The translations under genes were made by a program, and so were the position numbers. Of a DNA stretch of 64,000 nt, positions 45,105 to 54,125 are shown piece after piece (position 1 is the stretch's first letter; each line of letters starts with the position of its first letter). Under the pieces are notes generated by a model. That model had not been told where the DNA came from and did no database searches. It saw nothing but the letters and a program-made list of their open reading frames with translations. The DNA is from Nocardia vinacea (lineage in GTDB: Bacteria > Actinomycetota > Actinomycetes > Mycobacteriales > Mycobacteriaceae): positions 3,224,001-3,288,000 of the forward strand of contig NZ_CP109149.1 of NCBI RefSeq assembly GCF_035920345.1, given 5' to 3'.

Positions 45105-46733
45105 TCAGTTCGTGGAGAACGGGTAGGTGTTGTTTACGGTGCCGGGTACTACGGTGGGCGGAGTCGACGTCGCGCCGCCGGATGAGGTGCCATCGGCTCC
45201 TGTCCCGAACGGAAATTGTCCCGTACCGGACGAATTCGGCGGGGTCGACGCGCCGGAACTTTCTCCGAAGAATCCGGTGGTCGATTTCGTGCTGCCACCG
45301 ATAGGCGCAGCTCCGCTGCCATATTTATCGGCCAGATCGTGTGCCGCCGCGGCGAACCAGTCCGCAACGAATCGGGTGGGTGTATCACCGGTCGCGGTGA
45401 CCGCCGCCGTGCTGTAGACGCCGTGGCGCTGCACGGTATCCCAATAGCGCACCCAGGTAGTCACATTGAGCAGTTCGCTGTTATCGGTGATGTTCTGCAC
45501 CACCGCGTCGAAGGCCTGAGTTACCAATCGTGCACCGGTCGTCGGCGGCACCAACTGCGGAATCGCGCCCAGCAATTTCGTGCCGAATAGCAGGATTCCG
45601 GAGACCGGATCGGCCAAACCCGCGGTGACCAGTTGGCTGATATTAGCCGAGCTGATGACCGACTTGACCACCGTCGCGACCGCGTTGAGTCCGATCATGC
45701 CGACCTTCAGCAACGCCTGCAGTGCCGCGGGAATATTCAACGGCGTGCGCGGATCGGCGGCATCGGCCAAGCGCTGCGAAATCGACTTCTGTGGTGAAAT
45801 CGACAAATTCGCGAGTGAGTTGCCCTGAACATCTTCATTGACAACTTTGGTGGCGGTCTTGATAGACGTGTACGCCAGTGCCTGGGAAATCGAAACCAAT
45901 GACGCGATCGGGTCGCCGCCACTCAACTTGGACTGGCCCGCAATAGATGCCACTGCCTTCAGAATCGGCGCGCCTTCCGGTGCATCGCACGCGAGATCGC
46001 CTGCAGCACAGAAACTCGCGACACGCCCGGTGAGCGCGGCGAAATTGGGGGCTTTATCGCGTTCCGGCCCGATTCCGCCGCCGCTCGCCGGCTCCTGTGG
46101 CAGTGCCGCGATGGAGCCGACCCCGTCCCCCGAGGTGCCCGGCGCGGGGTCCGGCGTCGCCTTGCCCGGCGAGCCGGGAAACAGCGGCGCACCGGGATTG
46201 CGGGTCGGATCGGCGAACAAGGCGACCGCAGCGACCTTCTCGGGCGGGATCACGCCATGGCCCTGGCCGACCTCCTGGGCGAACATCGAGGCCACATGCG
46301 CGCCTTGCGAATAGCCCACGATCGCGAAGCGGGTCTCGGTGCAGCGGGCCGCGACATCCCGGGCCATCGAGCGCAGCCGGAGCAGTCCGCCGATCACCGA
46401 CTCCGCATACGACACCGTGCCACCGGCGGTCGCGCCGCCGAAACCGGATTCGTATGGGACATAGGCGCGGTCGACCAGGCTGGGATCGGCCTTGGCCAAC
46501 ATCGGCATGAAGACCGTGGAGAGCATGCCGGTATCGGTGGTCGGCGCGGCATCTGGTGACGATTCGCCTGTGCCCTGAATTCCCAAGGCGTACAATGCCG
46601 GACACGTACCGATGGCGATGTTGGTCGTCGGGCCTGCGGAATCGGACGGTTCCGCCACGGCGGTCCCCGCGGTCGCCACAGCAACGGCGAATGCGATCAG
46701 CATTCCCGAGATCCGTGCCGTGTAGTTCATCAT
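45105..46733 (-). CDS. Secreted cutinase-family serine hydrolase
   Basis: 542 residues. Signal peptide (residues 1 to about 27, cleaved after TAVA), then an alpha/beta hydrolase domain of the cutinase type: CPALYALGIQGTGESSPD, YVPYESGFGGATAGGTVSYA, and the nucleophile elbow FAIVGYSQGAH (Ser142). The region after about residue 290 is an extra helical part, and the last 70 residues are Gly/Ser/Thr/Pro-rich and end NNTYPFSTN. Mycolic-acid bacteria have many cutinase-like esterases acting on envelope or host lipids. It may head the secretion cluster or be an independent gene. ATG at 46733 (46730 possible; a TTG lies at 46745). Confidence 0.85.
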   Translation of the reverse strand: MMNYTARISGMLIAFAVAVATAGTAVAEPSDSAGPTTNIAIGTCPALYALGIQGTGESSPDAAPTTDTGMLSTVFMPMLAKADPSLVDRAYVPYESGFGGATAGGTVSYAESVIGGLLRLRSMARDVAARCTETRFAIVGYSQGAHVASMFAQEVGQGHGVIPPEKVAAVALFADPTRNPGAPLFPGSPGKATPDPAPGTSGDGVGSIAALPQEPASGGGIGPERDKAPNFAALTGRVASFCAAGDLACDAPEGAPILKAVASIAGQSKLSGGDPIASLVSISQALAYTSIKTATKVVNEDVQGNSLANLSISPQKSISQRLADAADPRTPLNIPAALQALLKVGMIGLNAVATVVKSVISSANISQLVTAGLADPVSGILLFGTKLLGAIPQLVPPTTGARLVTQAFDAVVQNITDNSELLNVTTWVRYWDTVQRHGVYSTAAVTATGDTPTRFVADWFAAAAHDLADKYGSGAAPIGGSTKSTTGFFGESSGASTPPNSSGTGQFPFGTGADGTSSGGATSTPPTVVPGTVNNTYPFSTN

Positions 46734-47063
46734 AGCGATCCGCAATCAATTCGTGTTGCCGCAGCTAACCTAAACGCCATGAAACGCAATAGACCGTAAC
46801 AGATTCCGACTCTTGCTGCGGCTTCGACGAAAAGTTTGCGCGAACCACCGAGTGGCGCATGGCAGTTCACGGCGTGCCACCCTGGATTTTCCAACAAGTT
46901 TCCGACGGCGAAAATCACCCTGCAACCGGTCGGCGACCCTACAACGACTCGAATCATCATCCTGGACTTCGCATTCCAGCGAACGCCGAACCACACGGCA
47001 GACAACCGCAACTTTCCATGCGGGTACGCCGGCTATGTCCAGCGAGGTTGACGGGGTGCGGTT
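46734..47063. other. Intergenic region without recognised feature
   Basis: 330 bases between the relA stop and the cutinase-like start, both genes on the minus strand. No gene, clear terminator or promoter pair was found; short open frames on the plus strand are His/Arg/Pro-rich and not convincing. Base composition is somewhat lower in GC than the flanking genes. Confidence 0.6.
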
Positions 47064-49469
47064 CTAGGTGGCCGAGGTCACCCGGTAGACGTCGTAGACG
47101 CCCTCCACATTGCGCACCACATTCAGCAAGTGACCGAGGTGTTTCGGATCGCCCATCTCGAAGGTGAACTTGCTGATCGCAACCCGGTCGCCGTGCGTGG
47201 CGACCGAGGCGGACAGGATATTCACCTTCTCATCGGCGAGCACCTTGGTCACATCCGACAGCAGTCGGGTGCGGTCGAGTGCCTCGATCTGGATGGCGAC
47301 CAGGAAGACCGAGGACGGCGAGGGCGCCCACTCCACGTCGATGATGCGCTCGGCCTGTTCGCGCAGGGAACCTGCGTTGGTGCAGTCGGTACGGTGCACG
47401 CTCACCGCGCCACCCCGGGTCACGAAGCCCATGATCTCGTCACCGGGGACGGGGGTGCAGCACTTGGCCAGCTTCGCCACCGTGCCCGACGCGCCGGGGA
47501 TCAGCACTCCCGCGTCACCGGTCACGCGCTGTCGGCTCGGCGTCGTCGACGGGGTCGAGCGCTCGGCGAGCTCGTTCTCGACATCACCGATGCCACCGAG
47601 TTGCGCCATCAACCGCTGCACGACGTGGTGCGCGGACACCTGGTGCTCACCGACGGCGGTGTAGAGGGTGGAGATGTCGGTGTAGTGCAGTTCGTGCGCG
47701 ACGGCGGTCATCGCGTCCACGCTCATCAACCGCTGCAGCGGCAGCCCTACGCGGCGGACCTCCTTGGAGATCTGCTCCTTACCGCTTTCCAGGGCCTCTT
47801 CGCGGCGTTCCTTGGCGAACCACTGCCGGATCTTGGCCTTGGCGCGCGGGGAGACCACGAAGTTCTGCCAGTCGCGGCTGGGTCCTGCGTTCTGCGCCTT
47901 CGAGGTGAATACCTCGACGACCTCACCGTTTTCGAGCTGACGTTCCAGTGCGACCAGCCGGCCGTTGACCCGCGCGCCGATGCAGCGGTGCCCGACCTCG
48001 GTATGCACGGCGTACGCGAAATCGACCGGAGTCGACTTCTGCGGCAACGTGATCACATCGCCTTTCGGGGTGAACACGAAGATCTCCGGTGACTTCAGGT
48101 CGAAGCGCAGCGACTCCAGGAATTCGGCCGGGTCGGCGGCCTCGCGCTGCCAGTCGAGCAGTTGACGCATCCACGCCATATCGTCGACTTCGGTGGAGTC
48201 GTTGGAATGCTTGCCGCGGGTCTCCTTGTAGCGCCAGTGCGCGGCGATGCCGAATTCGGCGGTGCGGTGCATGTCCTGGGTGCGGATCTGCACTTCCAGC
48301 GGCTTACCGTCGGGGCCGACGACCGTGGTGTGCAGCGACTGGTAGACGCCATAGCGCGGCTGGGCGATGTAGTCCTTGAACCGGCCCGCCATCGGCTGCC
48401 ACAGCGAATGCACGACACCGACCGCCGCATAGCAGTCGCGCACCTCGTCGCACAGGATGCGGATGCCGACCAGGTCGTGGATATCGTCGAAGTCCTTACC
48501 CTTGACGATCATCTTCTGGTAGATCGACCAGTAGTGCTTGGGTCGCCCCTCGACGATCGCGTTGATCCGCGATGCCGCAAGCGTATTCACGATTTCCGCG
48601 CGCACCCGCGCCAGGTAGGTATCGCGCGACGGCGCCCGGTCGGCGACCAGGCGCACGATCTCGTCGTACTTCTTCGGGTGCAGAATCGCGAACGCGAGGT
48701 CCTCGAGCTCCCATTTGACCGTGGCCATACCGAGGCGGTGCGCCAGCGGCGCGATCACCTCGAGAGTCTCCTTGGCCTTCTTCGCCTGCTTCTCCGGCGG
48801 CAGGAAGCGCATGGTGCGCATGTTGTGCAGGCGGTCGGCCACCTTGATCACCAAAACGCGCGGGTCGCGCGCCATCGCGATGATCATCTTGCGGATGGTC
48901 TCGGCCTCGGCGGCGGCACCCAGGTTGACCTTGTCGAGTTTGGTGACACCGTCGACCAGATGCGCGACCTCGGCGCCGAAGTCCTCGGTCAGCTGCTCGA
49001 GCGAGTAGCCGGTGTCCTCCACGGTGTCGTGCAACAGCGCCGCGACCAGCGTGGTGGTGTCCATGCCGAGTTCGGCGAGGATATTGGCGACCGCGAGCGG
49101 GTGGGTGATGTAGGGATCACCGGACTTGCGGAACTGGTGGGCGTGGCGCTCGTCGGCGACGTCGAAAGCGCGCTGCAGCAGCGTGAGATTCGCCTTTGGA
49201 TACAGCTCGCGGTGCACGCTCGCCAATGGTTCGAGCACCGGTTTGACCGCCGCTATACCGCGCTGGCCGGTCATGCGCCGGGCCAGGCGGGCGCGCACCC
49301 GCCGCGAGGCGGAGGTCGGGACCGCTGCCGTGGTCCCGGGCTGCCGCGCCGGTGCGGCACTGCCGCTCATCTGCGGTTTCGGCGTGCTCACATCCGAGGC
49401 GGCCGCACCATTCGACTGCGGGGCACCTGCCGATTGCTCGACATTCGCCTCGCCCAGATGCTGAGTCAT
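47064..49469 (-). CDS. relA: Bifunctional (p)ppGpp synthetase/hydrolase Rel
   Basis: 801 residues. Disordered Ala/Ser-rich N-terminus (about 75 residues), HD hydrolase domain ([32 protein letters not shown] with the active HD pair), synthetase domain ([35 protein letters not shown]), TGS domain ([20 protein letters not shown]), zinc-finger/helical region ([13 protein letters not shown]) and C-terminal ACT domain. Intact HD motifs indicate both synthesis and hydrolysis of the alarmone. ATG at 49469 has AGAGG 8 bases upstream and matches the 790-residue mycobacterial protein; the frame extends to 49685 without similarity. Confidence 0.97.
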   Translation of the reverse strand: MTQHLGEANVEQSAGAPQSNGAAASDVSTPKPQMSGSAAPARQPGTTAAVPTSASRRVRARLARRMTGQRGIAAVKPVLEPLASVHRELYPKANLTLLQRAFDVADERHAHQFRKSGDPYITHPLAVANILAELGMDTTTLVAALLHDTVEDTGYSLEQLTEDFGAEVAHLVDGVTKLDKVNLGAAAEAETIRKMIIAMARDPRVLVIKVADRLHNMRTMRFLPPEKQAKKAKETLEVIAPLAHRLGMATVKWELEDLAFAILHPKKYDEIVRLVADRAPSRDTYLARVRAEIVNTLAASRINAIVEGRPKHYWSIYQKMIVKGKDFDDIHDLVGIRILCDEVRDCYAAVGVVHSLWQPMAGRFKDYIAQPRYGVYQSLHTTVVGPDGKPLEVQIRTQDMHRTAEFGIAAHWRYKETRGKHSNDSTEVDDMAWMRQLLDWQREAADPAEFLESLRFDLKSPEIFVFTPKGDVITLPQKSTPVDFAYAVHTEVGHRCIGARVNGRLVALERQLENGEVVEVFTSKAQNAGPSRDWQNFVVSPRAKAKIRQWFAKERREEALESGKEQISKEVRRVGLPLQRLMSVDAMTAVAHELHYTDISTLYTAVGEHQVSAHHVVQRLMAQLGGIGDVENELAERSTPSTTPSRQRVTGDAGVLIPGASGTVAKLAKCCTPVPGDEIMGFVTRGGAVSVHRTDCTNAGSLREQAERIIDVEWAPSPSSVFLVAIQIEALDRTRLLSDVTKVLADEKVNILSASVATHGDRVAISKFTFEMGDPKHLGHLLNVVRNVEGVYDVYRVTSAT

Positions 49470-49662
49470 GCCACCACCTCTCCACGCCGCGATCGGACCA
49501 CAGTATCCGACCGCTGCAACCGCCCAGACCACAACTTTAGTCCGCGCGCAGGTCACCTGCCCGATCCGAGGTTGCCGAGTCGGAAATGCCCCGGTTATGC
49601 GGGTGAATTGCGGCGCTGGCGATCGTATGCGGCGACAACGAGCGGAGTGCGCGAAAGGTGCC

Positions 49663-50634
49663 CTATCGGCTGGTAAAAGGTTCAACGGGCTGGCGGATGC
49701 GCGATTGTCCGTCGAAGTCCGGGTCGAGCGGGGCGTGGAAGATATCCAGCACGGTGGGGGTGATATCGACCAGCGAGAAGCTGGAACTGGTCGCGCCCGC
49801 GAGGAAGTTCGGGCCGCGGGCGATGACGAAACTGGCTGTCTCGTCGGGGGTTTGGCCGCCGTGGCCGCCCTTGGGCCGGTGGCCGTGGTCGGTGGTGACC
49901 AGGATGGTCCAGCGTTCGGCGGGGTTGGCGCGAGCGCGAGCGTCCACGGCGGCGACTATGCGGCCGACGAGGGCGTCGATGCGGGTGACGGCATCGCGGT
50001 ATTCACTGGACGCGCCGCCGTGCTGGTGGCCGGCTCGGTCGACCTGGTCGAGGTGGGTGAAGAGGAATTCAGGGGCGTATTTGGTGATGGCGGTGACGAC
50101 GCTGTCGGCGGTGGCGGCGTCGGTGGCGCTTTCGTTGTCGTCATCGGGGACGAGCGGGGTGGAGATGACGACGTCGGCGCGTGGATCGCCGCTGGCCGTC
50201 ATGGTGGCGATCTGATCCCAGGTGGCGATGGACTGGGTTTTGAGGGTCGGATCGTGGCGTTCGAGGCGGGTGAAGACCGTCGGATATTTCGCGAACGGGG
50301 TGGCGTCGAAGTTGTTGTCGGTGATGCCGTGTTTGCTGCCCCAGACGCCGGTGAGCACGGTGGCCCAGGACGGGCCGGAGATGGAGATATGCGGGGCGAT
50401 GGAGCCGCGGCCGAGTGTGCCTTCGGCGCTGAGCCGCAACAGGTTCGGCGCCCGCACCTCCTCGATCTTGCGGTACATCGTGCCGTCGAGTCCGATGAGG
50501 ACGACCTTGTCGGCTTGGGGGCCGGCCTGCGCACGTCCGGCGGTGAGGATGGTCGAAACGGCCGCGACGGCAACGGCTCCGGAGAAGAGTTGCCTGCGTG
50601 CGAGGGACGTGGTGGCTACGGTTCGCGCGCTCAT
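49663..50634 (-). CDS. Exported alkaline phosphatase-superfamily phosphodiesterase
   Basis: 323 residues with a Tat-type signal ([20 protein letters not shown], cleavage near AGRAQA). The metal-binding core of the nucleotide pyrophosphatase/phosphodiesterase type is visible: [36 protein letters not shown] with the nucleophile Ser, [14 protein letters not shown] and [16 protein letters not shown]. Substrate unknown; the family acts on phosphodiesters outside the cell. ATG at 50634 places the twin Arg at residue 13; the ATG at 50691 would give 19 extra residues. Confidence 0.87.
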   Translation of the reverse strand: MSARTVATTSLARRQLFSGAVAVAAVSTILTAGRAQAGPQADKVVLIGLDGTMYRKIEEVRAPNLLRLSAEGTLGRGSIAPHISISGPSWATVLTGVWGSKHGITDNNFDATPFAKYPTVFTRLERHDPTLKTQSIATWDQIATMTASGDPRADVVISTPLVPDDDNESATDAATADSVVTAITKYAPEFLFTHLDQVDRAGHQHGGASSEYRDAVTRIDALVGRIVAAVDARARANPAERWTILVTTDHGHRPKGGHGGQTPDETASFVIARGPNFLAGATSSSFSLVDITPTVLDIFHAPLDPDFDGQSRIRQPVEPFTSR

Positions 50635-50849
50635 ATCCCGAACGATCCGGTACGACAGTGCCTTTCGGTAGCGCACCGAGTGAGTGTTCATGGACGTTTC
50701 ATCGGTCTCGCCATTACCGGTCGCCTTGCTGAACAACCACCGAACTTGCGATAGCCAATAACTATTCATACTGCTCACGGATGCGTATCGGTGAGATGAA
50801 CAGCAGAAGCCGGTTGACACGCCGTCCAGCGTGTGGCTGGCTGACCGCC

Positions 50850-51569
50850 ATGTCCCCCGCTACACCCCTTCGGATCGCCGCCGTCGCGGATCTGCATATG
50901 CGCGACGCCGTCGCGGGACGTTTCCGCCCGGACTTCCTGCGACTGAACGCCGATGTGCTGCTGCTGGGCGGCGATCTCACCGAGGGCGGTGGGCCGCACG
51001 AAACGGATCTGCTGTGCGCCGAGATCGCCGGACTCGCCATGCCGGTGGTCGCGGTGCTCGGCAATCACGATCACGATCGGCGGCTCGGGTACCGCATCGC
51101 GGCCATGCTCACCGCACTCGGCGTGCATGTGCTCGACGGCGATGCGATCACGCTCGAACTGCGCGGGCGGCAGGTCGGTATCGCCGGTGTGATGGGTGGC
51201 AGCGGTGGATTTCCCGACTACCCGGGCACACCCGACGAGGGCAGCGTTGAGCACCGTGCCCGAATGCGGCGCGGGCCGTTGGACGCACTGCGGCTGCGTC
51301 AGGCGCTGGATTCGCTGGAGTGCGAAACTCGAATCGCCGTGATGCATTTCGCGCCGATCATCGACACGCTTGCGGGTGAACCGCCGAAGATCTATCCGGG
51401 GTTGGGCTGTCACGATCTAGGTGCCGCCGTGGACGCGGGCGGTGCGGTGCTGGCGATTCATGGACATGCGCACGGAGGCACGGAATTCGGACGCACTGCG
51501 GGTGGGGTGCCGGTGCGGAATGTGTCCTATCCGGTGCTCGGACGCACGTACGCGGTTTATGAGGTGTAA
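50850..51569 (+). CDS. Calcineurin-like metallophosphoesterase
   Basis: 239 residues with all five metal-binding blocks of the family: AAVADLHMRD, LLLGGDLTEGG, VLGNHDHDR, VMHFAPI and AIHGHAHGG. Cytoplasmic by sequence, with no signal peptide. The substrate could be a nucleotide or phosphoprotein and is not shown. ATG at 50850; the open frame begins earlier but reads Arg/Cys-rich. Followed by the ynfA-like gene 36 bases later on the same strand, so possibly an operon. Confidence 0.9.
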   Translation: MSPATPLRIAAVADLHMRDAVAGRFRPDFLRLNADVLLLGGDLTEGGGPHETDLLCAEIAGLAMPVVAVLGNHDHDRRLGYRIAAMLTALGVHVLDGDAITLELRGRQVGIAGVMGGSGGFPDYPGTPDEGSVEHRARMRRGPLDALRLRQALDSLECETRIAVMHFAPIIDTLAGEPPKIYPGLGCHDLGAAVDAGGAVLAIHGHAHGGTEFGRTAGGVPVRNVSYPVLGRTYAVYEV

Positions 51570-51605
51570 GGCGCTCGCCGTAGACCTGCCGGTACGTTCT
51601 ACCGC

Positions 51606-51938
51606 ATGACGATCGCTCGGTCGCTGCTACTGTTCGCCATTGCCGCACTCGCCGAGATCGGCGGCGCCTGGCTGGTCTGGCAGGGCTGGCGTGAACATCG
51701 CGGGCTGCTCTGGATCGCGGCAGGCGTACTCGCACTCGGTGCCTACGGCTTCGTCGCCACCTTCCAACCGGACCCGAACTTCGGCCGCATCCTGGCCGCC
51801 TACGGTGGCGTTTTCGTGGCCGGCTCCCTCGCCTGGGGCATGATCGTCGACAAATTCCACCCCGACCGCTGGGACTACCTCGGCGCCGTCCTCTGCCTCC
51901 TCGGCGTGGCCGTCATCATGTACGCCCCACGCGACTGA
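51606..51938 (+). CDS. YnfA/UPF0060-family membrane protein
   Basis: 110 residues, four membrane helices. The family pattern [59 protein letters not shown] and [20 protein letters not shown] is almost complete. Related to the small multidrug resistance fold; transport function unproven. ATG at 51606. Convergent with the Nudix gene. Confidence 0.94.
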   Translation: MTIARSLLLFAIAALAEIGGAWLVWQGWREHRGLLWIAAGVLALGAYGFVATFQPDPNFGRILAAYGGVFVAGSLAWGMIVDKFHPDRWDYLGAVLCLLGVAVIMYAPRD

Positions 51939-51971
51939 ACACCGCTGCGTGGAAGACGTTGACGCGGTGCG

Positions 51972-52598
51972 TTATTCGTCGGGGGTGAAGGCCCAGACGG
52001 CGGCGGGGCGACCGGTGGCTTTGACGCGGCGGCGTTCGGTGGTGCGTTCCAGGCCGGAGATGGCGGCCAGGATGCGGTTCAGGTTCGCCGGGTCGGGGCG
52101 GGCGCCGAGGACGGAGGAGCTGAGTTCGACCGCGCGGGTCGCCGGGAATTCGTCGCCGGTCAGCGCTCTGGTGAAAACCATATCCTTCCAGAGCAGACGG
52201 GCCAGCAGGCCGCGAGCGGCATCGACGATGCGATTGTGGTCGAAGGCCAATGCGGGCACCGCATCGAACGAAACCCATTGCGCGGGCCCCTCATGCGGCC
52301 CGACCACCGCCCACATGGCGATGGACAGCGTCGGCCCGCGCGGGTCGCGATTGGGTTGGTCGAAGGTCACCAACTGCCCGACTGCCCCGATCGCCGCTTC
52401 CGGCACTCCCAACTTGGTATGCACCGCCCGCCGCGCCGCCGCGACCAACCGCTCCCCCCGCCCGAGCAGTACCCCCGGCAGCGCCAACTGCCCGGTGAAC
52501 GGCTCCATCTCCCGCGTTGCGATACCCACGGTCACCCCGGCATCGTCGGCCCAGAACCGCAATGCCACCACATCAACCGAAACCACGGATTGCTCCAC
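51972..52598 (-). CDS. NrtR-like Nudix-domain transcriptional regulator
   Basis: 208 residues. N-terminal Nudix fold (SVDVVALRFWADDAGVTVGI, then LPGVLLGRGERLVAAARRAV, HTKLGV) and a C-terminal winged-helix part (LTGDEFPATRAVELSSSVLG, LNRILAAISGLERTTERRRV). The Nudix box lacks the catalytic REUxEE glutamates (RRAVHTKLG), as in NrtR-type regulators that bind ADP-ribose-like ligands without hydrolysing them. GTG at 52598 starts VEQSVVSVDVVA. It lies downstream of the PurA paralog and VWA genes on the same strand and may control them through the palindrome at 55101-55125. Confidence 0.78.
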   Translation of the reverse strand: MEQSVVSVDVVALRFWADDAGVTVGIATREMEPFTGQLALPGVLLGRGERLVAAARRAVHTKLGVPEAAIGAVGQLVTFDQPNRDPRGPTLSIAMWAVVGPHEGPAQWVSFDAVPALAFDHNRIVDAARGLLARLLWKDMVFTRALTGDEFPATRAVELSSSVLGARPDPANLNRILAAISGLERTTERRRVKATGRPAAVWAFTPDE

Positions 52599-52656
52599 GC
52601 CACCCCATCCTGCCGCACCCCGGCCGGCTTCGACCGAGTGGCACACCAACGAAGTC

Positions 52657-53910
52657 CTAGGCAGCGGCGACGACCCGGGTCGGGATCCGGTTGCGACGGT
52701 CCGGGCCATCTGCGGTCAGGACTATCGGGGCGCCGAGTTGACGTTCCAGCCACAGCACCGGGTCGGTTGGCACCGCAGTCAGGATCGGGTCGGCCGTGGT
52801 CAGCAGGGCGGTGAGGTCCTGTTGGTGGTCGAGGTCTTGCCAGCGGCCCGGTTCGAGGCGGTCGATTGCCCCGCGCGGAGTCGCGTATCCCGTTGCGGCG
52901 TAGCCGGTTCCGGGTACGCCGAGGTGGGTGAGAGCGATGCCGTCGATGCCCCCGGAGACCTCGATGGCGTAGCGAAGCAGGATGGGGTCGAGGTGGCCGC
53001 GTCGGAAGTGGCCCTGGTAGCGGCCGGTGGTGTTGTGGGGTTCGGGGATGGTCATGGCGGGGTCTTCGGTGGGGAAGGGGCCCGCGCCGTGGCGGGTCAT
53101 GTAGGTGCGGGTGACGCCGAGTGTGTAAGCGGGGGTGTCGATTTCGGTGAGCAGGGCGCGGGCGTTGCGCGGTTCGACGGTGGACCAGGTGGTGTGCGGG
53201 TGGAAGCCGCGCCATTCGTCGAGGAGAACGCCTTGTGCGCCTTCGAAAATCAGGCGCCCGCGTTGCGCTGAGCGAACGAGTTCGGCGCCGTCGACGATCC
53301 GTACGGCGGCGGCGAATTCCCGGTACATATCGACCAGATCGCGAATCGCTTCGTAGCGGTGCGTGCTCGGCGCGATCAGCGGCCCGTAGTGTGCCGCCAT
53401 CGCCTGCAGTTTGGCGTACAGCACGTCGGGGCGCAGGCAGTCCGAGACAGTCGGCGCATCGTATTCGAGTGCGTAACTCGCTGTTTCGCCGATGCCGCGA
53501 CCGCAGGAACCGTGCCGCGAGGAACCCCTCGCATCCTCGCGCGCACGGTTGGCGGCGATATGGATCGGGGTCGTGAGCAAGGCTCGACCGTCGATCCGCA
53601 AGAGCGACAGCGGATCCCGCACACCGAGTGCCGCCAGTTGCCGCGACTCACTCGCCAGCGCGATCGGCTCGACCAGCGTGTGCCGCGAGAGCAGTGTCGG
53701 CACACCGGAAAAGGTTCCGGATCCGAACTGGGCGAAGGTGTGATGGCGACCGTCGGCGATCACATTGTGCGCGGCCTGCGCACCGCCGTTGAATCGCACG
53801 ACCGCCGATACGTCCAGCCCCGCTTCCGGTGAGCACAGCCAATCGACGGTCGCTCCCTTCCCCGCATCCCCGAACCCGAGGTCGAGCACGATAATGTGCG
53901 ACGAAATCAC
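52657..53910 (-). CDS. Adenylosuccinate synthetase paralog (PurA-like)
   Basis: 417 residues, close to PurA length (about 430). N-terminal IIVLDLGFGDAGKGATVDWL corresponds to the PurA WGDEGKGK loop with the catalytic Asp kept but Glu-Gly-Lys altered to Ala-Gly-Lys; RFNGGAQAAHNVI corresponds to QGGxNAGHT and keeps the catalytic His. LIFEGAQGVLLDEWRGFHPH and TRHGAGPFPTED match FEGAQG and the TRxGxGPFPTE loop. Divergence and context argue against housekeeping PurA; it may join aspartate or another amino acid to a purine-like substrate. GTG at 53910 with AAGGGG upstream overlaps a small open frame (GTGA). Confidence 0.82.
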   Translation of the reverse strand: MISSHIIVLDLGFGDAGKGATVDWLCSPEAGLDVSAVVRFNGGAQAAHNVIADGRHHTFAQFGSGTFSGVPTLLSRHTLVEPIALASESRQLAALGVRDPLSLLRIDGRALLTTPIHIAANRAREDARGSSRHGSCGRGIGETASYALEYDAPTVSDCLRPDVLYAKLQAMAAHYGPLIAPSTHRYEAIRDLVDMYREFAAAVRIVDGAELVRSAQRGRLIFEGAQGVLLDEWRGFHPHTTWSTVEPRNARALLTEIDTPAYTLGVTRTYMTRHGAGPFPTEDPAMTIPEPHNTTGRYQGHFRRGHLDPILLRYAIEVSGGIDGIALTHLGVPGTGYAATGYATPRGAIDRLEPGRWQDLDHQQDLTALLTTADPILTAVPTDPVLWLERQLGAPIVLTADGPDRRNRIPTRVVAAA

Positions 53911-54116
53911 CTTTCACCCCTTGCCTTTCCATTGATGCGTTCGAAAGCGCGGACATTCGACCCGAGCCGCGGTGGCTGCGCACCGTGATTCGGCCCTGTG
54001 CACCGCCATCCGCGTGCCACCGCCGCGTCGGTCACAGGCTCAGCGCGGCAGATCAGCAGCGTGCCCGCGCGATAGCCGTCCGGGGCCACACCCCCATCGG
54101 AGCAGCACTCCAACAC
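53907..54116 (-). CDS. Possible small ORF between VWA and PurA-like genes
   Basis: 69 codons filling the gap between the two genes: GTG start 9 bases after the VWA stop, TGA overlapping the PurA-like GTG by 4 bases. The product (LLICRAEPVTDAAVARGWRC and similar) has no recognised family. Third-position GC is lower than in neighbouring genes, so it may be only an overlapping chance frame; the coupling geometry is its main support. Confidence 0.3.
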   Translation of the reverse strand: MLECCSDGGVAPDGYRAGTLLICRAEPVTDAAVARGWRCTGPNHGAQPPRLGSNVRAFERINGKARGER

Positions 54117-54125
54117 TTGCCGGAT

